Positions 13,447-19,264 of a stretch of 19,264 nucleotides of DNA are shown here, in pieces. Location: assembly GCA_028685295.1 (NCBI GenBank), contig JAQUEL010000035.1, forward strand, positions 1-19,264, in the 5' to 3' direction. The stretch is from a bacterium. GTDB taxonomy: Bacteria > UBP13 > UBA5359. The first letter of the stretch is position 1; each line of letters begins with the position of its first letter. The position numbers and the translations under genes are program-made. The notes below the pieces were generated by a model. The model saw nothing but the letters and a program-made list of their open reading frames with translations, was not told the DNA's origin and did not search any database.

Positions 13447-14789
13447 TATTTTTGACCACCTTGCGGCATTACGGTATAGATGCAGAGCTTATCCGTTGTT
13501 AAATATCGAGCAACGGCATCTTTAATATCTTCCGGCTTGATCTCCGCAATACGTTGTAAATAGCTATCAGCGCCGGTTTGTCCAGAGACCCAGTTCCGGC
13601 CATATAGCCCTGCCGTAGCCACAGCTCCCTCGCAACTAAAGATATAATCACGTCGAATAAGCGCCTTGGCTCGGCTCATCTCCGCCATATCCGGAGCGTC
13701 GTGTTCAATCAGCATGCGCCGCAGTTCTTCTTCTACTCTTTTCACATCCTGAGGATGAACCACTGCATAGGCTACCATCAATCCGGCTCTGTTAAGGGTC
13801 ATATTGAAGGCTCCTACCTCTGATGCCAGCCCCTTCTGTTCACGCAACGTTTTATAAAGTCGGGATGCTTTTCCCTGCCCCAAGACTGCAGCCAGAACAT
13901 CCAATGCATAGATATCTCTGCTGCTTTTTCCACCGGTAAATCCAGGTACAGGACAGGCGACGATTATATATGCCTGATTGACAGCCATGGGCAGAGTGAG
14001 ACGCTTACCGGTCGTCATTGAAGTTATATCAACAGAATCAACGAGCCTTCCTCTGCCTTCACGATTACCGGTGCCGGTTTGCCCGAACAACTGCTCTGCC
14101 ATCTTGATTATGCGGTCGCGTTTAATGCCTCCGGTTGCTACCAGCGCCATTTCCTCCGGACGATAAAAGCTTTGGTAATAATTTTTAAGAGCCTTCATAT
14201 CCACAGCCCTAAGATCTGATACCGTACCTAGTGTGGTTCTGCCGTAGGAGGTACCGGAAAAGAGATCGGAGAGACACGTTTCAAAGAGATTACCGAAGGG
14301 ATCATCCGCTTTTCGTCTTATCTCCTCCATTACTACCTGGCGCTCTCCATCAAGATCAGCGGGATCCAGACACGGCGTTAACACTGCCTCTGCCAGCAAT
14401 GCCAGCGCCTCTTCCGCCCTATCGGACGGAACGCTGATATAATAGTGCGTAAAATCCAGTGAGGTGGCGCCATTGTTGTAACCTCCCATGGCCTTTACAA
14501 TGCCGTCCATCTCGGCCCGACTGCGGGCAGTGCTCCCCTTGAAGAGCATATGTTCCAACAGATGGGCAGTACCGGATGCACCCTTTGGATCATCGGCACT
14601 GCCATGTCTTATCCAGATATCGAGAGCAGCCACAGGGGAATCGATATTCTCCACTGTAATAATCGTCAATCCGTTATGCAAGCGGTCTACCGTCGGCATC
14701 GGAGCGGCTGCCTGAGCAGGAATACCGGGCAGCGCCACCATGCCCAGAAAAAAACCGATGACAATCTCTTTAACGTGGATCAAGCGCAT
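13446..14789 (-). CDS. Exported M16-family zinc metallopeptidase, catalytic subunit
   Basis: A 447-residue inverted-zinc peptidase. The signal peptide covers about residues 1-28 (VIGFFLGMVALPGIPAQAAA). The zinc motif HLLEH is at 76-80, E79 being the catalytic base, and the third ligand is a Glu in ERQVVMEEIRRK (149-160). The C-terminal M16 domain contains SRLYKTLREQKGLASEVGAF. M16 enzymes enclose and cut peptides or short unfolded proteins in a chamber, often as a heterodimer; the partner is the next gene. The ATG at 14789 is chosen over 14801, because the latter is only two bases from the GGGAG site; both overlap the 3' end of oppC. The place in the operon suggests that it trims peptides outside the membrane for uptake by the transporter. 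Confidence 0.92.
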   Translation of the reverse strand: MRLIHVKEIVIGFFLGMVALPGIPAQAAAPMPTVDRLHNGLTIITVENIDSPVAALDIWIRHGSADDPKGASGTAHLLEHMLFKGSTARSRAEMDGIVKAMGGYNNGATSLDFTHYYISVPSDRAEEALALLAEAVLTPCLDPADLDGERQVVMEEIRRKADDPFGNLFETCLSDLFSGTSYGRTTLGTVSDLRAVDMKALKNYYQSFYRPEEMALVATGGIKRDRIIKMAEQLFGQTGTGNREGRGRLVDSVDITSMTTGKRLTLPMAVNQAYIIVACPVPGFTGGKSSRDIYALDVLAAVLGQGKASRLYKTLREQKGLASEVGAFNMTLNRAGLMVAYAVVHPQDVKRVEEELRRMLIEHDAPDMAEMSRAKALIRRDYIFSCEGAVATAGLYGRNWVSGQTGADSYLQRIAEIKPEDIKDAVARYLTTDKLCIYTVMPQGGQK

Positions 14790-15876
14790 CTCTAAGCCCA
14801 TCTCCCAATAAATTAAATGATAACACGGTTATAAATATCATGGCCCCGGGAGCCAGCATCCAGGGATACGATGTCAGAACACGTATATTCTGCGCCGCCT
14901 GAAGCATATTCCCCCAACTGGCCATCGGTTCCTGTATACCCATACCAAGAAATGAAAGGGCTACTTCGCCAAGTATGTAACCGGGCAGACTAAGCGTGAT
15001 AGCCACTATCACATAGCTCACGGTATTGGGCAACAAATGGCGGGTGATTATTCGCCAGTCACTCACTCCCTGCGATCTGGCTGCGGTAACATAATCACGT
15101 TCTCTGATGGACAGGACCATACCTCGTATAACCCTGGCCATGCCGGCCCAGCCAATAAAGCTGAGAACGCAGATCATGAGCAGATAACGTAAGGAAGAGG
15201 CCATACCGGTAGGCAAAACGGCCATAATAGCTAGAATAAGATAGAAAGAAGGAAAGGCCATAACCAGCTCAGAGAAACGCATAATAAGGTTATCAACAGT
15301 TCCGCCGTAATAACCGGATATACCCCCTACGGTCAAGCCTATGAAAAAGGTTATGACAATACCGACAAGGCCGATTGATAGCGATATTTGTGCTCCGTAG
15401 AGTACACGGGAAAAGATATCGCGTCCAAAGCGATCGGTTCCCAGCAGATATACTTTACCGGGTGCATCAACACCAAAGAGATGCCTGTCAGAGGGTATCA
15501 AGCCGAGCAATTTATATCTATCTCCTCTGACAAAGAGCCTGACATAGTAACGCTTTCCAGCAGCTTTCTCATAACCGGTAATCCCTTTACCGCTGTGATA
15601 CTCATGCACAAAGGGCCGCCGACTCCACCCGGATTCATCACTCCAGCGGATACCGATAGGCTGATGAAATGGTGCTTGTCTGTTCTGCCTGTCCATGGCA
15701 TAAGGTGCGATAAAACCGGCCAGCAATGCAGATAGATAAAGAACCGCCAATATTACAGCTGAAGTTACAGCCGCTCTATTACGACTGAAACGACGTAAAA
15801 AGAGACGTCCCGGTGAAAGGCTGGTGCGCTCTGCCGTTGCTTTTATCGATTTATCAGCCATTTGTTTTCTTAACAA
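14770..15876 (-). CDS. oppC: Oligopeptide ABC transporter permease, OppC type
   Basis: A 368-residue inner-membrane permease of the OppC/DppC family. It has an N-terminal segment with TM1 (AAVTSAVILAVLYLSALLAG), then the conserved LLGTDRFGRDIFSRVLYGAQ, and five further helices with the ATPase-contact loop RDYVTAARSQGVSDWRIITRH. Between TM1 and LLGTD there is an extracytoplasmic insert of roughly 85 residues (about 60-145, including EYHSGKGITGYEKAAGKRYY and RGDRYKLLGLIPSDRHLFGVD), longer than in classical OppC. The TTG start at 15876 has AGGAG ten bases upstream; an in-frame ATG lies 15 bases further on. The gene begins 114 bases after oppB and overlaps the M16 gene by 20 bases. Confidence 0.93.
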   Translation of the reverse strand: MLRKQMADKSIKATAERTSLSPGRLFLRRFSRNRAAVTSAVILAVLYLSALLAGFIAPYAMDRQNRQAPFHQPIGIRWSDESGWSRRPFVHEYHSGKGITGYEKAAGKRYYVRLFVRGDRYKLLGLIPSDRHLFGVDAPGKVYLLGTDRFGRDIFSRVLYGAQISLSIGLVGIVITFFIGLTVGGISGYYGGTVDNLIMRFSELVMAFPSFYLILAIMAVLPTGMASSLRYLLMICVLSFIGWAGMARVIRGMVLSIRERDYVTAARSQGVSDWRIITRHLLPNTVSYVIVAITLSLPGYILGEVALSFLGMGIQEPMASWGNMLQAAQNIRVLTSYPWMLAPGAMIFITVLSFNLLGDGLRDALDPR

Positions 15877-15990
15877 CCTGTCAGCACTCCTGAAGTCATC
15901 TTCTATACTTCATATCCCCATAGTCCGCTTGAATTCCCGGCTCCTAAACCTACAACCGCACTCAAGCCCCAAATAACCGGCCCTGCATTC

Positions 15991-16956
15991 TTAATTATAT
16001 CTTATACGCGGATCGCTGTAAGCCAGCAGAATATCTGCCAGCAGGTTACCGCTTATAAGCATTATGGAGCTGATCACCAGCGAGCCCATAACCAGGTAAA
16101 TATCCTTTCCCGAGAGGGCATCCAGCATCAAGCGGCCCAAACCGGGCCAGGCCATGACTATCTCTACCAGTGCCGCTCCGCTAAGCAGATCTCCGATATA
16201 ATAGCCAAAAATGGTTATCAAAGGATTGATGGCATTGCCAAAGGCATGGCGATAAACAGCTACTCTTTCGGAAACTCCTTTGGCCCTGGCAGTAGTGACA
16301 TAATCACTGCGCAGCGTTTCTAAAAGATTCGAACGCACCTGCCTCATCAAGCCGGCCAGCATTCCAATGCCCAAAACGAGTGTAGGCAGAACCAGATGCC
16401 GGAGCAGATCCCAAAACTGTTGCCAGGGGGACATGAATTCATATGACATATGATGCATGCCGCCAATAGGGAGCCATCCTGTTCTGGCTGCTACAAATAC
16501 AGCCAGCAGAGCTAGAAAGGCTGTGGGCACGGATATCCCCATAAAGGCCAATATCGAGGTCAGCCTGTCTATCCAACTGTTGCGATGCACTGCAGCCAGA
16601 ATTCCCAGCGGCACGGCTATGCCCCAGGCAAAGATAGTGGAACTAAGGCCCAGCAACAGCGTAGCGGCTGCTCTCTGAGCAATAAGCTTGATCACCGGCA
16701 TATGATAGGCAAAAGAATAGCCGAAATCCAGCCTAACCACGCCCCAGAGCCAACGTAGATACCGAACGTACACCGGCTGATCGAGACCGTAAGTTACTCT
16801 CAGTTTTTCGATCAGTTGCGGCGAAATCTGTGGATTGAGCGACATCTGCGTTAAAAAATCGCCGGGCGCCATTTGCATAATGGCAAAAGAGACAAGGGTT
16901 ATGGCAATCAGCAGGGGTATAGCACTCAACACTCTTCTTATAATAAAGCGATACAT
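15991..16956 (-). CDS. oppB: Oligopeptide ABC transporter permease, OppB type
   Basis: A 321-residue inner-membrane permease with about six transmembrane helices. It starts MYRFIIRRVLSAIPLLIAITLVSF and carries the family landmarks APGD near residue 30, YGLDQPVYVRYLRWL, LDFGYSF, and the ATPase-contact loop SDYVTTARAKGVSERVAVYRH. The end is LLADILLAYSDPRIRY, typical of the family. It pairs with OppC to form the peptide channel. It starts four bases after the stop of the binding-protein gene, so the two are co-transcribed. The 114 bases between its stop and oppC hold no convincing gene or promoter. Confidence 0.94.
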   Translation of the reverse strand: MYRFIIRRVLSAIPLLIAITLVSFAIMQMAPGDFLTQMSLNPQISPQLIEKLRVTYGLDQPVYVRYLRWLWGVVRLDFGYSFAYHMPVIKLIAQRAAATLLLGLSSTIFAWGIAVPLGILAAVHRNSWIDRLTSILAFMGISVPTAFLALLAVFVAARTGWLPIGGMHHMSYEFMSPWQQFWDLLRHLVLPTLVLGIGMLAGLMRQVRSNLLETLRSDYVTTARAKGVSERVAVYRHAFGNAINPLITIFGYYIGDLLSGAALVEIVMAWPGLGRLMLDALSGKDIYLVMGSLVISSIMLISGNLLADILLAYSDPRIRYN

Positions 16957-16960
16957 CGTC

Positions 16961-18706
16961 TCACCTTACATATATTTGCCATTCATTCCAGAAAGCCCCG
17001 GAGATGGTCGGCCGAAGATTGCCAAAGCGATTCCTTATGGCTGCTGTTCTGGTAGGGGTCACCAGAAAGATAACGGGCAATTCATCGGCTATGATCTCCT
17101 GATATTCATAGTATAGTGCCTTACGCTTCTCTTTATCAAGTGTAACGGCCGCTGTATCGAATATACGGTCAATACGCTCTTCCCACGCAGTGGCCGGTGC
17201 TGACTGTGCCGGATTCCAGATATGTAATTGTCCGCTGCTTTTCCAAAGATTGCTGCCGGAATGAGGCTCCAGTCCCCCGGTAAAGCCGAGTATGCAGGCC
17301 TCCCAATCGGAACTTTTATCCAGCTTGGTTACCAACGAATTAAATGTTATGGGAGCCAGCGTAACTTTTATACCCAGTCGCTGCAGATCATCCTTGATGA
17401 TATTGCCCTGATCCACCCGTTCCTTGTTTTCCACGTTGGTAATGATGGTAAACGCTACAGTGCGGCCGCTACTATCTTCTATATAACCATCGCCATTTCT
17501 ATCCTTGTAACCTGCCTGCTCCAGAAGAATCCTGGCTCTTGCCGGGTCATATGGATATTCAGGCACTGAAGGGTTGTAATAAACACGATTAGCCGAGGAT
17601 TCCGGACCATTTTGAGGCACGGCCAGGCTGTCGTAAACAGTGCTGATAATTCCTTTTTTATCTACAGCACAGGCCAGCGCCCGGCGAAAATTACGATCGC
17701 TGAACCATCTGCGTCTGGCTGGATCCAACTTGGCAGCCCGGGGGTTCATATTAAAGAAGAGCATCTCTGTACCTAAAGCCGGTCCCAGATTATACATAGT
17801 GAAATCACCGGCCTTCTCCTGCCGTTTGAGCATGGCGTAATCCGATCCTCTCACGCTCAGGGAATCAGCCTCTCCCGCCATGAACCTGGCAGGCATGGAT
17901 TCCAGATCAGGAACAACCACATATATCAGCCCGTCCAGATATGGCAATCTCTTACCTGCGGTATCCATCTTCCAATAATACGGATTGCGTGACAGAACTA
18001 CCTTCTGACCGGGAATATAGCGATTTAAAACAAACGGGCCGCAGCCGACTATCTTCTGCGGCTCCGTGTCTATACCCCAGGCAGAGTTGAAATTACCGGC
18101 ACGCACGGGCTGTTCAAGCTTATGTTTTGGTAAAATAGGCGTGGTAAGGCCGTTCAGCAGGGGCGCAAAGGGCTCAGCGGTAGTTATCTGAACGGTCTGT
18201 TCATCAATCTTACGTGCCTTTATAGGGTGACCCTTGGCACTTAGAACATCCGCAGTGCTGTTAGGTATACGTGGATCAAAGATAACATCGAAAGTAAAGA
18301 TGACGTCATCTGCTGTTAGAGGAGCGCCGTCTGACCATTGCAGCCCCTTGCGGAGAGTGAAGGTCCACGTCCGTCCATCCGAACTGGTAGACCATGACCT
18401 GGCCAGCGCCGGCTCGTAATCCATGGTTTCCCCGTTCATTTCCACCAGTCCGGAGAAGATGTGATCTATAATCTCCGTGCTGGATGTCTCAGAAGCGGTT
18501 ACAGGATTAAAGGTCTTAGGATCCGACAGAGCCATCAGTACCAGGGCTCCGCCATACTGACCGATATCACCGGAGACGGCTTTCAGTTCACATTCGGAGA
18601 TGACAGGCTGCGCAGGCTTGGCCGGAGTATCTTTACCCGTGCTGCATTCAGCTATCATTAAAGCTGCCAGAACAGCCGTCAAAAAGAACATAAGCTGTTT
18701 ATACAA
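16961..18706 (-). CDS. Peptide ABC transporter substrate-binding protein
   Basis: A 581-residue extracytoplasmic solute-binding protein of the SBP_bac_5 (OppA/DppA) family, which delivers peptides to the OppBC channel. The hydrophobic leader LMFFLTAVLAALMIAEC has a Cys at residue 21 that could carry lipid, but Glu at -1 makes the lipobox IAEC atypical. Family blocks include LVEMNGETMDYEPALARSWS, WTFTLRKGLQWSDGAPLTADDV, GCGPFVLNRY, FRRALACAVDKKGI and the C-terminal ADELPVIFL. Around residue 405 the segment DRNGDGYIED resembles an EF-hand-like calcium loop, a feature of many such proteins. The start is TTG at 18706, with GGAGGG 12-13 bases upstream, somewhat far. A strong hairpin terminator lies just upstream. 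First gene of the operon. Confidence 0.92.
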   Translation of the reverse strand: MYKQLMFFLTAVLAALMIAECSTGKDTPAKPAQPVISECELKAVSGDIGQYGGALVLMALSDPKTFNPVTASETSSTEIIDHIFSGLVEMNGETMDYEPALARSWSTSSDGRTWTFTLRKGLQWSDGAPLTADDVIFTFDVIFDPRIPNSTADVLSAKGHPIKARKIDEQTVQITTAEPFAPLLNGLTTPILPKHKLEQPVRAGNFNSAWGIDTEPQKIVGCGPFVLNRYIPGQKVVLSRNPYYWKMDTAGKRLPYLDGLIYVVVPDLESMPARFMAGEADSLSVRGSDYAMLKRQEKAGDFTMYNLGPALGTEMLFFNMNPRAAKLDPARRRWFSDRNFRRALACAVDKKGIISTVYDSLAVPQNGPESSANRVYYNPSVPEYPYDPARARILLEQAGYKDRNGDGYIEDSSGRTVAFTIITNVENKERVDQGNIIKDDLQRLGIKVTLAPITFNSLVTKLDKSSDWEACILGFTGGLEPHSGSNLWKSSGQLHIWNPAQSAPATAWEERIDRIFDTAAVTLDKEKRKALYYEYQEIIADELPVIFLVTPTRTAAIRNRFGNLRPTISGAFWNEWQIYVR

Positions 18707-18732
18707 AGCCTGATCCTGCCCTCCTTCATATT

Positions 18733-18767
18733 AAAAATGCCTTTACGCTGCAGCGGAAAGGCATTTT
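18733..18767 (-). terminator. Strong hairpin terminator between secG and the peptide-transport operon
   Basis: AAAATGCCTTT and AAAGGCATTTT (18757-18767 with 18734-18744) form a perfect 11-bp stem, with an inner palindrome CGCTGCAGCG extending it. On the minus strand it runs into TTTTTAAT. Only about 27 bases separate it from the TTG of the binding-protein gene, too few for a full promoter. It ends the secG transcript and may also act as an attenuator for the operon. Confidence 0.88.
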
Positions 18768-18788
18768 GGGATAACCAAATTATATTTC

Positions 18789-19025
18789 CTAGAGAAAGAT
18801 GGGATAGATAAGATACATCACCAGAGCCGAAGCAAAAAAGGCTATAGCCAGGCCTAAAGTAAACCTATCCAGCTTCTCCTCTATGCCATACCTGGACTTT
18901 GCATGCTGTGACCATCCTGTTATGGCACCGGAAAGCCCGCCTTCGCTCTTAGTATTCTGCATCAGAACTACAACAATCAAGCCGATACATATTAATATAT
19001 GAACAATTATCATTACTATCCCCAA
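18789..19025 (-). CDS. secG: Preprotein translocase subunit SecG
   Basis: A 78-residue membrane protein of the SecYEG protein-export channel. It has two transmembrane helices (about 4-21, IVMIIVHILICIGLIVVVL, and 56-76, TLGLAIAFFASALVMYLIYP) joined by the typical loop LMQNTKSEGGLSGAITG. Length and layout are usual for Bacillota SecG. The TTG start at 19025 is set by GGAGG eight bases upstream. A promoter lies 30 bases further up and a strong terminator follows, so it appears monocistronic. Confidence 0.94.
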   Translation of the reverse strand: MGIVMIIVHILICIGLIVVVLMQNTKSEGGLSGAITGWSQHAKSRYGIEEKLDRFTLGLAIAFFASALVMYLIYPIFL

Positions 19026-19054
19026 AATTAAAACCTCCTGAAATAACTTAAATT

Positions 19055-19083
19055 ATAATAACACAAGCGTGATTTAGTGGCAA
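19055..19083 (-). promoter_or_regulatory. Sigma-70-type promoter of secG
   Basis: On the minus strand TTGCCA (19078-19083), a 17-bp spacer, then TATTAT (19055-19060). It lies immediately after the stop of the recN-like gene. Confidence 0.65.
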
Positions 19084-19091
19084 CCCCGGTC

Positions 19092-19264
19092 TCACTTATT
19101 ATCAGGTATCATCCCAGCGGCAATCTCTCTAGCGCCAGCATTATCACTAACGCCCATCATCGATGATAGCTCGCAAAGGCGCTCATCGCCCGTCAGGCAC
19201 TCAATACTGACGCTGACACTGCCATCGCTGTCAGCAAACTTGATAATTTTCATATGGTTATCAG
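19092..19264 (-). CDS. recN: C-terminal end of a probable DNA repair protein RecN (partial)
   Basis: The frame is open from the right edge of the window to a TGA at 19092-19094, giving 56 residues that include DNHMKIIKFADSDGSVSV. The pattern (a His after Asp or Asn, a beta-strand ending in lysine, a DG turn, a second strand, then a helix DERLCELSSMMG and a final helix AREIAAGM) fits the end of RecN. There the text is of the type HxxIxKxxxDGRTxTxVxxL, followed by ELARMLGG. RecN is an SMC-like ATPase that acts on DNA double-strand ends. An internal ATG at 19253 exists, but no ribosome binding site is visible, so it is treated as a partial gene. The identification rests on a short segment and is moderate. 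Confidence 0.6.
   Translation of the reverse strand, partial: DNHMKIIKFADSDGSVSVSIECLTGDERLCELSSMMGVSDNAGAREIAAGMIPDNK

Noticed and set aside
15877-15990. A 32-codon hydrophobic frame (contains NAGPVIWGLSAVVGLGAG) between oppB and oppC, considered as a signal peptide pheromone
   Set aside because: It has no ATG, the only candidate TTG lacks a proper ribosome binding site, and the frame is too short to exclude chance.

Overview
The window reads as a stretch of a bacterial chromosome, most likely a Bacillota (Clostridia-like) genome. The reasons are several strong purine-rich ribosome binding sites, including ones in front of TTG and GTG starts, promoters that match the SigB consensus of low-GC Gram-positives, a recN-like 3' end next to secG, and an oligopeptide ABC transporter operon. 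One small secreted protein looks like an outer-membrane beta-barrel, so a diderm lineage within or near the Bacillota is possible. The species assignment is inference.

Positions 1-4290 are a small integrated element at a tRNA-Gln gene. An intact tRNA-Gln(CUG) on the minus strand (4216-4289) and a detached copy of its 3' half (6-50) share a 45-bp exact direct repeat that starts at the anticodon loop. This is the signature of a tyrosine-recombinase integration. Between the repeats lie a helically phased array of an 11-bp motif beside the detached core, a second 11-bp motif found at both ends, three genes read leftward (a truncated unknown, a secreted propeller-like protein and a secreted M23 peptidase), and an IS256-family element with a frameshifted transposase. 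No integrase is present. The IS lacks a visible target duplication and abuts a truncated gene, so it probably deleted part of the element.

Positions 4361-8800 hold a stress-response cluster. Four promoters match GTTTnn-N13/14-GGGTAT (the SigB consensus). They stand in front of a small tail-anchored membrane protein (minus), a UspA protein (plus), a BON-domain plus GH94 phosphorylase operon (minus) and a secreted beta-barrel-like protein (plus). These five genes are probably one coordinated regulon.

Positions 8830-10114 carry a GT4 glycosyltransferase and a tRNA-Leu(GAG) with its own promoter.

Positions 10190-18706 are a seven-gene minus-strand operon: substrate-binding protein, OppB, OppC, a catalytic M16 metallopeptidase, an inactive M16 partner, OppD and OppF. 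The tight overlaps, and the placement of an exported peptidase pair between the permeases and the ATPases, suggest that peptide cleavage outside the membrane and uptake are coupled. Upstream are secG and the 3' end of a recN-like gene that runs off the right edge.
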